Notes: generated from the sequence alone by a model not told the origin. 64,000 nt of DNA from Lachnospiraceae bacterium (GCA_022845955.1 AP025576.1:6758001-6822000); one strand, 5' to 3'; positions 9,011-18,938 are shown, numbered from the stretch's first letter. Numbers and translations: made by a program.

Positions 9011-10348
9011 TTATTGATCTGTTTCATCCATTTTGGCAGCGATTGCTTCCGCCAGGGTCCGGCACAGTTCTTCCTCCCGGGCCTCCACCAGAATACGGAT
9101 AACCGGCTCGGTGCCGCTCTTGCGGATCAGGACGCGTCCCGATCCGTCCAGACGGGAGGATGCCCGGTCAATGGCCTCTTTGACAGCCGGGTTCTCCAGT
9201 ACCAGTGACGCGTCCTTTACCCGCTTATTGATCTGTACCTTGGGGAACAGGCTGACCCCTGCGGTAAGAAAGGAAGCCATGGTCTTTTTGCCCACAATGA
9301 TCTCCATCACACGGATTGCGGTGAGGATACCATCTCCGGTGGTACTGTATTTGTTAAAAATAATATGGCCGGATTCCTCTCCGCCTATGCTGTAGCCATG
9401 TTCCTGCATCTTTTGAGAAACGAATTTATCCCCTACGGGGGTGCGTATCATGCAGATCCCCTGCCTCTCCAGGGCTTTTTCCACGCCCATGTTGGAGGCT
9501 ATGGTGGCAACCACGGTATTGTCAATCAGCGCGCCCGCTTCTTTCATATGCACGGCACACAGGTACATGAGCAAATCCCCGTCAAGCACATTTCCCTGTT
9601 CATCCACCGCAAAGCATCTGTCCGCATCGCCGTCAAATGCAAAACCCACGTCCAGGCCTTTCTCCACCACAAGCTTCTGCAGGGATTCTATATGAGTGGA
9701 TCCGCAATCCACATTGATGTTCAGGCCGTCCGGTTCATCATGGATCATGTAGGTTCTGGCTCCCAACATCTCAAATACGGTTTTAGCTATGCTGCTGGCG
9801 GCCCCGTTGGCACAGTCCAGCCCCACCTTATAGCCGCGGAAGGAATGGATCGTGGTGGAGGTCAGATAGCTGATATATTGGTTCCGTCCCTGGATGTAAT
9901 CCGTAATTTTACCGATATTTTCATTCCGGGCACAGGTGATTTCCACTTGTCCGTCCAGATATTCCTCCACTTTTTCCAGGACGGTTTCCTCCATTTTGTA
10001 GCCGTCTTTATCTATTATTTTAATGCCGTTATCGTAAAAGGGGTTATGGCTGGCGGTAATCATAATACCGAAATCAAAATCCCCGCTTTTTGTCACATAG
10101 GATACGCTGGGTGTGGTGGTCACATGAAGCAGATAGACATCCACGCCTCCGGAACTTAAGCCGGCAGCCAGGGCATATTCAAACATATAGCTGGAACGCC
10201 GGGTGTCCTTCCCTATTACACAGCTGGCTTTCTTATGGGCGCCGTCCGTAAAATACCAGCCCAGGAATTTTCCGATTGTAAAGGCATGGTCCGCTGTCAG
10301 GACCTCATTGGCTTTTCCTCTGAATCCATCTGTTCCAAAATATTTCAT
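9011..10348 (-). CDS. glmM: Phosphoglucosamine mutase
   Basis: A 445-residue alpha-D-phosphohexomutase that interconverts glucosamine-6-phosphate and glucosamine-1-phosphate in UDP-GlcNAc and peptidoglycan synthesis. The protein begins MKYFGTDGFRG, typical of GlmM. The phosphoserine loop is ITASHNP with S100; the metal-binding loop is FDGDADR (238-244); the sugar and phosphate-binding RKSGTEP is near the C-terminus. The length matches the family. ATG 10348 follows AAGAGGTG. It is a cytosolic housekeeping enzyme standing alone here. Another phosphohexomutase is possible but less likely given the N-terminal signature. Confidence 0.92.
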   Translation of the reverse strand: MKYFGTDGFRGKANEVLTADHAFTIGKFLGWYFTDGAHKKASCVIGKDTRRSSYMFEYALAAGLSSGGVDVYLLHVTTTPSVSYVTKSGDFDFGIMITASHNPFYDNGIKIIDKDGYKMEETVLEKVEEYLDGQVEITCARNENIGKITDYIQGRNQYISYLTSTTIHSFRGYKVGLDCANGAASSIAKTVFEMLGARTYMIHDEPDGLNINVDCGSTHIESLQKLVVEKGLDVGFAFDGDADRCFAVDEQGNVLDGDLLMYLCAVHMKEAGALIDNTVVATIASNMGVEKALERQGICMIRTPVGDKFVSQKMQEHGYSIGGEESGHIIFNKYSTTGDGILTAIRVMEIIVGKKTMASFLTAGVSLFPKVQINKRVKDASLVLENPAVKEAIDRASSRLDGSGRVLIRKSGTEPVIRILVEAREEELCRTLAEAIAAKMDETDQ

Positions 10349-10550
10349 CTTACACCTCTTTCGCGCGCTACGGCACGCATACGGCTGTCGCCGCTTATTC
10401 CTCAGAAGGCGGATTGCACATTTTTATCCGTCTTCCGGCCATGCCGCCTGGGCGGCACGGGACAAATGGTAACCATTCATACTATGCGGTTCGTCTGCCA
10501 TTTTACCACAAAAGAGGGTGATGTGCACTATTATTTCTTTTTTTTGCACG

Positions 10551-10581
10551 AAAGGACTGCACGCGTGATGTGCAGTCCTTT
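10551..10581. terminator. Stem-loop between melA and glmM
   Basis: A perfect 12-bp stem (AAAGGACTGCAC / GTGCAGTCCTTT) with a 7-nt loop lies 21 bp beyond the melA stop. Neither side has a long U-tract, so it may be a weak terminator or an RNA-stabilising hairpin. Confidence 0.5.
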
Positions 10582-10602
10582 CTGTTGCAGCTTGTAATCC
10601 TA

Positions 10603-11925
10603 TTATTTATACATTGCCATATATTCCCCATGTGCATCGATTAATTCATCACACATACTGCGGATATCGTCGATATTCAGCTCTGCTGCCGTATGGGGAT
10701 CCAGCATGGCGGCCTGGTAAATGCAGTTCTTGTCTCTCGTCCTGGCCGCCTCAATGGTGAGCAGCTGCACATTGATATTCGTCTGGTTCATAGCGGCAAG
10801 CTGTACAGGCAGGCGTCCCACATGGCAGGGATTGATTCCCTTTGCATTTACCATACAGGGTACCTCCACACAGGCATCGGCAGGAAGGTTGTCAATCAGT
10901 CCGGTATTCAGGACATTTCCGCCAATCTGGTAAGGATTATTGGTCACCACCGCCTCCATGATATAAGAAGCATATTCCCGGGAACGTTCATGGGTAATCT
11001 TACCGTCCTTGAGAATATTGTTTCTTTCCTCTTCCCATTCGGCAATCTGCTTGATACAGCGTCTGGGGTATTCATCCAGCGGGATATTGAATTTATCTAT
11101 CATTTCCGGATAACGGGATTTAATGAAAAACGGATTGTATTCGGAATTATGTTCGCTGGATTCGGTGCAATAGTAGCCTAATGCTTTGATATATTCATAG
11201 CGTACCATATCATTATGTTTTTCCCTGCTGTTTTTCTCCAGCGCACGCTTTTTGATTTCCGGGTACAGATCGTTGCCGTCTTTGTCTTTTACCTCAAGAA
11301 GCCATGCCATATGATTGATTCCTGCAATATAATCCGTAGCCCCTTCCAGCTTGTCTTCCATCCCGAGTCCTTTTAAAAGCCCTTCTGTGCAGACCTGCAC
11401 GCTGTGGCAAAGGCCTACGGTCCTGATTTTGGTATATCTCTGCATATAACCGCTGAGAATTGCCATGGGATTGGTATAATTCAGGAACAGTGTATCCGGG
11501 CATACCTCTTCCATATCCCTTGCAAACCCTTCCATGACAGGCAGCGTACGAAGGCCGCGCATGATACCGCCGATTCCCAGGGTATCGCCGATGGTCTGCT
11601 GAAGGCCGTATTTTTTAGGGATTTCAAAATCCGTTACGGTACAGGGCTCATAGCCGCCGACTTGTATGGCATTCACCACAAAATCCGCATCCTTAAGCGC
11701 TTCCTTCCTGTTTTCCACACCCAGATATGTTTTGATTACCGCCCGGTCTTCATTCACATTGTGGTTGATGGCCCTGAGAATAATTTCCGAATCCTCAAGC
11801 CTCTTGGCGTTGATATCGTACAGTGCGATCTCCGCCTCCCTCAGCACCGGTGTACACATGCAGTCACCCAGAACATTTCTGGCAAAAATAGTGCTGCCTG
11901 CACCTAAAAATGTGATTTTAATCAT
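10603..11925 (-). CDS. melA: Alpha-galactosidase, GH4 family
   Basis: A 440-residue NAD- and divalent-metal-dependent GH4 hydrolase. The N-terminal Rossmann motif is ITFLGAGSTIFARN (3-16), NYTNPM (149-154) binds substrate and metal, and the metal ligands are C173 and H174 in GLCHSVQ. The start MIKITFLGAGSTIF and the whole pattern match MelA-type alpha-galactosidases, which cleave alpha-galactosides such as melibiose by a redox-assisted mechanism. ATG 11925 follows AGGAGGGTT. No signal peptide, so cytosolic. A divergent AraC regulator begins 141 bp away and is its probable activator. Other GH4 specificities cannot be excluded from sequence alone. Confidence 0.85.
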   Translation of the reverse strand: MIKITFLGAGSTIFARNVLGDCMCTPVLREAEIALYDINAKRLEDSEIILRAINHNVNEDRAVIKTYLGVENRKEALKDADFVVNAIQVGGYEPCTVTDFEIPKKYGLQQTIGDTLGIGGIMRGLRTLPVMEGFARDMEEVCPDTLFLNYTNPMAILSGYMQRYTKIRTVGLCHSVQVCTEGLLKGLGMEDKLEGATDYIAGINHMAWLLEVKDKDGNDLYPEIKKRALEKNSREKHNDMVRYEYIKALGYYCTESSEHNSEYNPFFIKSRYPEMIDKFNIPLDEYPRRCIKQIAEWEEERNNILKDGKITHERSREYASYIMEAVVTNNPYQIGGNVLNTGLIDNLPADACVEVPCMVNAKGINPCHVGRLPVQLAAMNQTNINVQLLTIEAARTRDKNCIYQAAMLDPHTAAELNIDDIRSMCDELIDAHGEYMAMYK

Positions 11926-12066
11926 AAAGTAACCCTCCTGTGATTGAATTTATGAAATGATTCCTGTAAAATGAAGTATCTGCTTTTATTTTACGATTTT
12001 TAAGGATATTTTCTTTATTTTTTGTTTCTTATTTTTGAATTATTGTTTCCTCAGGAGATTTTTATC

Positions 12067-12966
12067 ATGAAGGATCCCACAGAAAAAAACAACACGAGAG
12101 AGACGGTTCGGCTGCTAACCGAATCCCAGACCCGCATCGCCCTGCGGCTCTATTATTCCGGCAGTGAATCCTGTGCGCCCGGCCATTTTTTCGGGCCTGC
12201 CATCCGGCCTCATTACCTGATTCATTTTATCCGCAGCGGCAGGGGAAGATACCTTCGCAGGGACAGCGTATATGATTTGGAAAAGGGGGATGCTTTTCTG
12301 ATTCTTCCCGGAGAGGCGACTAAATATATTGCGGATGAAAAAGACCCCTGGGAGTATACCTGGATCGCCTTTGACGGACCTGACGCTAAAACCCTGCTGA
12401 AGCACTGCGGTTTCACGGATACCCAGGTGGTTTACCGCTCCCCGGATGAAGGCAGTGCGGCAAGGCTCCTGTCACAAACCTATGTGTTTGAAAACAGCTT
12501 CCATGAAAACTGCCAGAACCTTCTGGAGATTATGGGTAATTTCTATCTGTTATTTTCCTGCATGTATCAGGAGCAGCTGCCGATACAGCTTCTGCCGCCT
12601 TCCCGGAAATCGGCGCCTGCGGGCACGCTGCAGGAGCTGTATTACCGCCAGGCGGTGGATTATCTGGAGCATAACTTCAGTTATCCTGTAAAAATAGAAC
12701 AGCTGGCCCGCCAGGTCGGGGTCAGCCGTACTTATCTGTATAAAATATTCATTTCCCATTCGGGAAAAAGCGTGCAGCAGTATCTGTCGGATCTGCGTCT
12801 TACCGCGGCTATGGATATGCTGAAGAAATCAGGAAGGGATATCACGGAAATCGCCTATTCCTGCGGCTTTACGGATTCGCCGGCCTTCTGCCGGCAGTTT
12901 AAAAAGACCACCGGGCTGACGCCGCTGCAGTACAGACGGGTCGCGGGGAACTATGGGGATGAGTAG
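12067..12966 (+). CDS. AraC family transcriptional regulator
   Basis: A 299-residue regulator with an N-terminal cupin-type sensing domain (about 25-160) and a C-terminal AraC HTH pair (about 195-290; IAYSCGFTDSPAFCRQFKK is the second recognition helix region). The start ATG 12067 has AGGAGA 8 nt upstream; a longer frame from 12022 lacks a ribosome site. It is divergent from the GH4 alpha-galactosidase, which suggests it senses an alpha-galactoside or similar sugar (MsmR/RafR-like role). Confidence 0.88.
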   Translation: MKDPTEKNNTRETVRLLTESQTRIALRLYYSGSESCAPGHFFGPAIRPHYLIHFIRSGRGRYLRRDSVYDLEKGDAFLILPGEATKYIADEKDPWEYTWIAFDGPDAKTLLKHCGFTDTQVVYRSPDEGSAARLLSQTYVFENSFHENCQNLLEIMGNFYLLFSCMYQEQLPIQLLPPSRKSAPAGTLQELYYRQAVDYLEHNFSYPVKIEQLARQVGVSRTYLYKIFISHSGKSVQQYLSDLRLTAAMDMLKKSGRDITEIAYSCGFTDSPAFCRQFKKTTGLTPLQYRRVAGNYGDE

Positions 12967-12976
12967 CCGTTAACGG

Positions 12977-13438
12977 TCAGAAGCCCAGGCTTTTCAGGAA
13001 CCCTTCACAGCCCTCGCATACATCCCGGTAGGTGGCTTCAAAATCGCCGGTATACCAGGGATCGGCTATGGCTCCGGGGCGATCCGTATAGTCAAGAAGG
13101 AGATGGACTTTGTTTTCCGGATCAGAACGAAGGATACGCATGCTATTGCGCAGGTTCCTTTCATCCATGCCTATGATATAGTCAAATTTGGCATAATCTT
13201 CTTTCCGCATCTGGCGGGCCTGCTTAAAGGAGATTTCTTCCTTGGAAATCCCATGCTCCAGAAGCTTGCGGCGGGTTCCGTGATGGACCGGGTTGCCGAT
13301 TTCTTCCGTGCTGGTGGCGGCGGATTCGATATGGAACCCGCCGGCGATGCCTTTGGTACGTACCATGTCTCTCAGGACGAATTCTGCCATAGGGGAGCGG
13401 CAGATGTTGCCGTGGCAGACGAAAAGTATTTTTATCAT
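12977..13438 (-). CDS. Low-molecular-weight protein tyrosine phosphatase
   Basis: A 153-residue cytosolic phosphatase of the LMW-PTP family. The catalytic P-loop is VCHGNICRSPM with nucleophile C8 and R14, and the general-acid loop is seen in ADPWYTGDF. It is convergent with the AraC gene, 10 bp apart. The first 33 bp of its coding sequence are repeated at 21037-21069 and 29338-29370, which marks this 5' end as an integration site. The gene itself is intact because the start-codon end is restored by the inserted element, but its native promoter has been displaced. Confidence 0.92.
   Translation of the reverse strand: MIKILFVCHGNICRSPMAEFVLRDMVRTKGIAGGFHIESAATSTEEIGNPVHHGTRRKLLEHGISKEEISFKQARQMRKEDYAKFDYIIGMDERNLRNSMRILRSDPENKVHLLLDYTDRPGAIADPWYTGDFEATYRDVCEGCEGFLKSLGF
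13406..13438 (+). repeat. Attachment-like direct repeat, copy 1 (inside the phosphatase gene)
   Basis: This 33-bp stretch contains GCCGTGGCAGACGAA and AGTATTTTTATCAT. It recurs with 3-4 mismatches at the two other positions in the same orientation. It covers codons 1-11 of the phosphatase, and its right end is exactly the start codon. It is the host-side junction of the insertions. Confidence 0.8.
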
Positions 13439-13623
13439 TTATATAACTCCTTTCAAAAGGCATTGGAATGCCGTGTTTTGCGGGGTTTTGCCGCTGTCTC
13501 CGGTTCTGAGATGGTTGTTAATAATGTAACGGATTAAGCAAAACGGGGCAAGTTGCGGCAAGTTGGAGACATCATTCGTAGTAAAAACGTAGTAGGACTT
13601 GGGGTACTTTACTACTCTGGTAT

Positions 13624-14124
13624 TTAATCTTGATTATCAAACTCTATTTTTGTATTCCCGCCTAATGTTGATGCAAGAATACCTATACCGCCTAATATAA
13701 CCACACTACCAATGGCAGTAATCGCGGTGATAAATCTTTTATTTTCGGAATCCTTTTTATCCACCTTTTCTGAAATTTCTTTCATTTGTTCCATTATGTA
13801 CTTTTTTTCTTCAAAATCAAGCCCGTCCTTATCCAGCTCCTTCTGTAAGGATTCTATTATTGCCTTGCTGATATCATAAAATGCTTTCACACTCTCGTCA
13901 TTCGAAACAAGTCCTTTGTCCAGAGTGTCTTTATAACCTGCAAGTATTTCGTTTACTGTATTCGCAAAATCGGGAAACTGCTCCAATGCTTTCTTTGCAA
14001 CTTCCGGATCCATTTTATCTAATAGCGACGCCATTGTTATTACTTTATCTTTTGTGAGCTGCCGAAAATCATCAATCCCCAATTTTTTTAACACTTTCTG
14101 TTCTGTTAATGTCCTACCCATCAT
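13624..14124 (-). CDS. Hypothetical protein with C-terminal membrane anchor
   Basis: A 166-residue protein of unknown family. Residues 1-125 are charged and helical, with a coiled-coil-like stretch around 85-125 (EEKKYIMEQMKEISEKVDKK). A single hydrophobic segment at about 132-154 is followed by a short acidic tail, giving a tail-anchored arrangement. Start ATG 14124 or the adjacent ATG 14121 follows AGAAGGG. It is the gene of segment A nearest the phosphatase junction. No function is assigned; the position in a defence-carrying island makes an accessory role possible. Confidence 0.7.
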   Translation of the reverse strand: MMGRTLTEQKVLKKLGIDDFRQLTKDKVITMASLLDKMDPEVAKKALEQFPDFANTVNEILAGYKDTLDKGLVSNDESVKAFYDISKAIIESLQKELDKDGLDFEEKKYIMEQMKEISEKVDKKDSENKRFITAITAIGSVVILGGIGILASTLGGNTKIEFDNQD

Positions 14125-14297
14125 ATATATCCCTTCTCAGAAGTTCTGCTATCTTTTTAATATTAAGATGAATCTTTTGTATTCCATGATTTCTTATTGG
14201 ACAAATAGTATTATCCTATACTAGCAAAGTGCATATTGCACTCTAATCCTGTAAATCATCTTCTATACTATAATACCATAAACTTAGTGATAGTGGG

Positions 14298-15951
14298 AGT
14301 TTGTGTAAAGCAAACGTTGGCAACTTTCCTACTTTTTTCTAAATGATTTCGGTTCTTTGTTTTTTAGGTTATTGTCTTTTCTTTTTTATTGGCTGAACGC
14401 TCTTTTAAAAGCCTTTCTGGATACAGTCTGCATAGCATCTATTATTGGCATATGATGCTTTATTAGCTCCATGTATGTGCTCCCTTTTCCCTCTTTCTTT
14501 GGCGCTTTTGCTGCACTCAGCGTTTCGATGATTTCCTTCATCTGCAGCGTGAACAACAGGCCGTCCGTATATTTCTCTATTGTTTCCGCCAGCTCCCGAT
14601 TCTCTTTCCGGTACAATGCCTTCGCCAGATGATTCGCTCCTCTTTCTGACCACCTCATTCTGCGGTGCTTCATCCGCAGCGTTATCACTGTACAGTTCTG
14701 GCTTTCCTGTATCCCCATCCCTTTATACACCATCCCTTCCGGCGGCTCCGGTATCCGCATTCCCCTCTTCTGGTAGGGCACCAGCCCCTCCCTGTTATTA
14801 TATAGATACTGATACAATTCTCTTGCCTTTTGGCTTCTCTTATCCTTTTCCTCCGGACTTTCCACTCTGACTGCATAGGTTTCTATGTACGCAAACATTT
14901 CCTCTGTTTTTTCCTCATCATACAGCCGGCGTATCTCTTTCTGGGCTTCCTTGTCGCTGATTTTTCTCAGTATCTCCTGGCAGATGTGGTATCTGTCCAG
15001 CTGGAAGATGGTATCCGGATCATATGGTTCCTTTATCCAGCTCCCTCCATCTCCATTGAGGATCCTCTGGCCGATTTCGTCCGCATTATACTTTTTCCGG
15101 ATACAGGCTTCCCTTTTTTCATGAAACTCTCTGCTTTTCTCCATCCCTGTCAGCATGGTCTTTCCCACCAGGGTACTCCGGTTTGCCTTCTCTTTTTCCG
15201 CATCCCATCCTTCATACATGGTAAACACTTTCATTTCCTGCTTTTTCTTCTTTTTATGCTGTTCATCCTGTATATTCAGCCATACCCCATCCATTTCCTC
15301 AAATAAAACCGGGATCCCTTTTTCCCCTTCTGCCTGGTCTGCGTTCATCTGTTTTACCGCATGGCGCTCTTCCTCGTCAATCCGTTCCCCGAGGCGCTGT
15401 ATCAGGTTCCACACTCCCCCTGCGCTGATACTCTGGCCGCAGGTACTGCTGATGATATCCGCGGTAACACGGTAAGGGGCTTCTGTAACTGTCAGGGCTA
15501 TCTTTTCTGCCAGATTGGTTGATAGCAGCCCTATTTTGTCCATATGCATGGCCTCATCCAACAGAAAGATATGGGCTGTCTGTCCATCAGGGGTTTCTGT
15601 ACGGTACACGTTTCTGGAATACACGACTTCCCCGTAAACTGTTTTGATACTGGTCCGGCGTTTCCCTTTGCAGCGGTACTGCTTTTTATCCCTGCCTTCT
15701 GCAAGCTCCCTGTCATAGCCCTCCAGCATCTGCACGGTGATCTCCCTTGCGAACCCGCATATATATCTGTAAATTTTCTTTTCAAACTCCTTGAAAGATA
15801 TAAGTTCTTCCTTTACAATAGAATTCATCATACAGTCTCCTTTTTATGTTTTTCTCGTCAATTAACATCATAAAGAAAAACTGTATGTTTGGGAAGCAGG
15901 GTTTTGTCTCTGCTTCCATTTTTTATTGCCAACTATAATTTTACACTAACT
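14298..15951 (-). mobile_element. ISLre2-family insertion sequence
   Basis: About 1.65 kb with one transposase gene. The ends form imperfect inverted repeats: left AGTTTGTGTAAAG...GTTGGCAA at 14298-14323, and the reverse complement of the right end AGTTAGTGTAAAA...AGTTGGCAA ending near 15951. I could not identify a clear target duplication, so the ends are accurate to a few bases. Confidence 0.75.
14386..15831 (-). CDS. ISLre2 family transposase
   Basis: A 481-residue protein of the UPF0236/ISLre2 transposase family: basic N-terminal half with YRCKGKRRTSIKTVYGEV, then FEEMDGVWLNIQ, GDGGSWIK and FQLDRYHICQ, the blocks carrying the presumed catalytic acidic residues of this family. Full length and without internal stops, so probably active. 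It separates the small membrane protein from the restriction-modification genes. Confidence 0.93.
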   Translation of the reverse strand: MMNSIVKEELISFKEFEKKIYRYICGFAREITVQMLEGYDRELAEGRDKKQYRCKGKRRTSIKTVYGEVVYSRNVYRTETPDGQTAHIFLLDEAMHMDKIGLLSTNLAEKIALTVTEAPYRVTADIISSTCGQSISAGGVWNLIQRLGERIDEEERHAVKQMNADQAEGEKGIPVLFEEMDGVWLNIQDEQHKKKKKQEMKVFTMYEGWDAEKEKANRSTLVGKTMLTGMEKSREFHEKREACIRKKYNADEIGQRILNGDGGSWIKEPYDPDTIFQLDRYHICQEILRKISDKEAQKEIRRLYDEEKTEEMFAYIETYAVRVESPEEKDKRSQKARELYQYLYNNREGLVPYQKRGMRIPEPPEGMVYKGMGIQESQNCTVITLRMKHRRMRWSERGANHLAKALYRKENRELAETIEKYTDGLLFTLQMKEIIETLSAAKAPKKEGKGSTYMELIKHHMPIIDAMQTVSRKAFKRAFSQ

Positions 15952-16284
15952 TCAGGTTATGTAGTAATCTCAAGATTGTCCATAGGCTTCAGTCCCTCAC
16001 ACTCGCACAGTAACTGGAAATACATTCTATTCCCCAAGTCGCAAACATCTAATCGCCTCTTAAAATCCTACGCCGTTCATTTTATGATCTTTTTTGACTT
16101 GTAATGCGACATTATAAGCATGTAATGGGATTCTTTAAAAAGAGTTATGCTACTCAATCCCAAAATATAGGTTTAATCAAAGCATTTACAGAAATCAAAC
16201 AGGACGACACAAAAAGGCAAATAATTTGCCGATTCAATTTTATATTTATAATTTGATAAATTTCAAGCTTTTTTTAGTTAAAAA
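15952..16284. other. Intergenic AT-rich stretch
   Basis: Between the ISLre2 right end and the nuclease promoter I see no credible ORF or RNA. A short antisense frame at 15889-16104 looks accidental. Confidence 0.5.
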
Positions 16285-16313
16285 TGTACACTTTATTCTT
16301 TCTATGCTATAAT
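16285..16313 (+). promoter_or_regulatory. Promoter of the nuclease gene
   Basis: TGTACA (16285-16290), a 17-bp spacer and an extended -10 TGCTATAAT (TATAAT 16308-16313), 29 bp before ATG 16342. The extended -10 compensates for a weak -35. Confidence 0.6.
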
Positions 16314-16341
16314 GATACCATTATACTTGCAGGAGGTCTCC

Positions 16342-17415
16342 ATGGAATTTTTATTACAACCAAATGTTTATACTACTGGTTCTTCAAATAGTCTTCTGAA
16401 ATTATTAGATAACATGTGGATTAAAGACCATGTTCTAGGTGAAGGTACATTATACATAATATCCGGCTTTGCAAACTATAATGGAGGTGTACGCTTTCTT
16501 CCATATTTTACTAATCATGTTCATACTGGCGGAAATATTAAAGTAATTATAGGAGGAAGCACATCCCAAAGATTAAGTAGCTTACAAATTGCAGAAGCAC
16601 TTCTAAAATGTGGGGCTGAAGTTTTTGTTGTCAATCGTAAACGTCTTGTTCATGCAAAATGCTATGGATACTCAACAAATTCAGATCAAGAACTTGTTGT
16701 TACATCTGGTAATTTTACCGGTCCAGGTATGTCACAGAATGCTGAAGCAGCCCTACGAATTGACCCTTCTAACACCCATAGTATAGGATTTTCATGGGAA
16801 GATCTAATTGAGAAAATCTTTTCACAAGGATGGGATATCTATCAACTTAATTCATCTGATATTGTTGCCAAAACAAATCCCGGTTGGAAGTTGCTTTTTG
16901 ATGAAGTTCACAGCACCATTGCTTTGGATGAGAACCAACAAACGACAATGATTGTAACATTAAGTCATTCTGATACAGTCAGAATTCAAGCAACACCAGG
17001 CACAAATGCTTCTAAAGGCACTCAATATTTTTGGTTAAACAAAGGAACCTTTGATTTTTTTCCAGCACTTACAGAACCGAATAAACGAGGTATTAAAAAT
17101 ACATTTTCTACCCTTATAAACATGAATTATATCGATTTAGGAATAACAGATAGCTCACGTGTAACATTTGAGGCCGACAATAATCTTGACTTCCGCCTAG
17201 GCACTGGTGCATTAAGAAATACCAGAATAGCTGACGAGAATGATTTAGCTCTGATTTCTCGTATTAATGAATATGATTATGAATTGCGTATTATAAAACA
17301 ATCTTCCAAGCACTACGCACATCTCCTAAAGTATGCAATAAACTATATCGGGAACTTTGGAAAGCGCTTTGGTTATATTTCTAATAATGAACTTAAAACA
17401 ATTCTAGATTTATAA
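16342..17415 (+). CDS. BfiI-like PLD-superfamily restriction endonuclease
   Basis: A 357-residue predicted type IIS restriction enzyme. It closely resembles what I recall of R.BfiI (358 residues, metal-independent, site ACTGGG): GEGTLYIISGF, YNGGVRF, GGSTSQRLSS and GNFTGPGMSQN. The PLD half-motif is VHAK with H104 and K106; N124 and E135 complete the set, matching BfiI H105, K107, N125 and E136 with a one-residue offset. The N-terminal half (about 1-165) is catalytic; the C-terminal half (about 195-357), with YELRIIKQ and GNFGKRFGYIS, corresponds to BfiI's DNA-recognition domain. Start ATG 16342 follows AGGAGGT. It converges on the methyltransferase genes, whose last stop is 22 bp from its own. 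Confidence 0.9.
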   Translation: MEFLLQPNVYTTGSSNSLLKLLDNMWIKDHVLGEGTLYIISGFANYNGGVRFLPYFTNHVHTGGNIKVIIGGSTSQRLSSLQIAEALLKCGAEVFVVNRKRLVHAKCYGYSTNSDQELVVTSGNFTGPGMSQNAEAALRIDPSNTHSIGFSWEDLIEKIFSQGWDIYQLNSSDIVAKTNPGWKLLFDEVHSTIALDENQQTTMIVTLSHSDTVRIQATPGTNASKGTQYFWLNKGTFDFFPALTEPNKRGIKNTFSTLINMNYIDLGITDSSRVTFEADNNLDFRLGTGALRNTRIADENDLALISRINEYDYELRIIKQSSKHYAHLLKYAINYIGNFGKRFGYISNNELKTILDL

Positions 17416-17437
17416 AATGGGAGGGGAAACCCCCTCT

Positions 17438-18937
17438 CTATTTTTTTAGAATTATAAGTGTTTCCGATTTAATTGAATTTTTACTATTTAAACCGTATCT
17501 TTTGTAAGTTTGTAAAGGCAATAATTCTTCTATATTCCATCCACTTATTTCAGCAATTTTAGATAACCAATATGGTGTATCTATTATATATTCCTTTCCA
17601 CCAATTGTCGTTTTATTATTTCCAACAATGAGTGCAAATTTTCCACCTTGTTTTAAAACAACATATGTTCTATCGAACATCTTCTTCATATCCGAGAAAT
17701 AGCGATATAACAGAATTGGAACAGCTTGCTTTCTGAAACCGTCTTTTTCAGTTAATCCATCATACAACTCCTTAATCAGAGAACTCAATTCTGACGGCAA
17801 ACTTTGTGTGTTTTCCTTAAACTCCTCTAACCACTTTGCCTTTTCCGTTGTTACAAATTCTCTACTTCCTATCAGACTTGATTCTAGCTTCATAATCTTA
17901 TTTGACGAACAAAGACCTAACCAAACTAAACTTATTCTCTGTGTGTCAATATATGGCAACGCTGTTGCATATGGAGGACTTGTCATAATCACATCAAAGT
18001 CTCCTTTTTTTAAAAACTCTGTTCCGTTTCGTATATCGTGTAATACTGCATAATTATTATCTATATCGAACGTTCTTATTTCCTGCGCAGCTTCTATTGC
18101 ATCTAAATATTTATAAACATTATTTAGCCATGCTTCTAAAAATGGTGTATTCGGAAAGGGCGAGGTCCTTTTCCTAATTCTTAAATCCGAAGGTTCTTGA
18201 TTAGAATATTCACGTATAAGATCACTTACAGTAATTTTTAAGAAATTTGATATGTCAATTGTCTCAGCTTCAAACAATTCTTTCAACCCTTCAATTATAT
18301 ATAAAGTTTTTTCTGGTATCCACTTTAATAAATATTCCATTCTATGATCATCATTTTTACCATCATTATCAAATTCTTTATTTTGAACGGAATGCGCAGC
18401 TCTCTTAACAAAGTTTCTTACATACTTGGTATCTAAACCTAAAGATTTAATCTTTGTATTTGAAATTAAAACTGCCATTGGATTTATATCAGTTCCAACA
18501 GATTGAAGACCGTAATGAGCACATTCCACCATGGTTGTTCCACTGCCACAAAATGGATCTAATACCTTTGCATCACCTTTTACTCCTAAAATATCAAGAA
18601 CACCATGAACAATTTGAGGATTATATTTCCCTTTATATTCATGCAGTCCATGTGTAGAGTAACGCGTTCCTTGACGCTTCAACTCTTCTTTATTTGTATT
18701 GCTATACTCCAACTTCGTTTGAAGAGTATTATGTTCTTGTCCATTAATAATATATTTATATACATATGTTAGATTATACAATTTATCTAAATCGTTATCA
18801 TCTATATTTTCAAGCGTAATTTTATTTTTGACTATACTTATTATCCCCTCCGGAAAGTTACACTTTAATTCTCTTTCAAGAAGCTCCTTTTCATATTCCA
18901 TATACTTATAAGGAAATTTTAACAATTCAACTTTCAT
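17438..18937 (-). CDS. DNA methyltransferase 1 of the BfiI-like system (probably N4-cytosine)
   Basis: A 499-residue AdoMet-dependent methyltransferase. The AdoMet motif is VLDPFCGSGTT (125-135), with the acidic motif VGTDINP soon after. The catalytic motif TSPPY (319-323) lies in FDVIMTSPPYA. SPPY favours N4-cytosine over N6-adenine methylation. About 185 residues between the motifs may include the target-recognition part. It is last in an XRE/M2/M1 operon with 1-bp spacing. BfiI also has two N4-cytosine methyltransferases, one for each strand of its asymmetric site, so this gene probably protects one strand. AT-rich codon use unlike the host genes. Confidence 0.9.
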   Translation of the reverse strand: MKVELLKFPYKYMEYEKELLERELKCNFPEGIISIVKNKITLENIDDNDLDKLYNLTYVYKYIINGQEHNTLQTKLEYSNTNKEELKRQGTRYSTHGLHEYKGKYNPQIVHGVLDILGVKGDAKVLDPFCGSGTTMVECAHYGLQSVGTDINPMAVLISNTKIKSLGLDTKYVRNFVKRAAHSVQNKEFDNDGKNDDHRMEYLLKWIPEKTLYIIEGLKELFEAETIDISNFLKITVSDLIREYSNQEPSDLRIRKRTSPFPNTPFLEAWLNNVYKYLDAIEAAQEIRTFDIDNNYAVLHDIRNGTEFLKKGDFDVIMTSPPYATALPYIDTQRISLVWLGLCSSNKIMKLESSLIGSREFVTTEKAKWLEEFKENTQSLPSELSSLIKELYDGLTEKDGFRKQAVPILLYRYFSDMKKMFDRTYVVLKQGGKFALIVGNNKTTIGGKEYIIDTPYWLSKIAEISGWNIEELLPLQTYKRYGLNSKNSIKSETLIILKK

Positions 18938-18938
18938 T

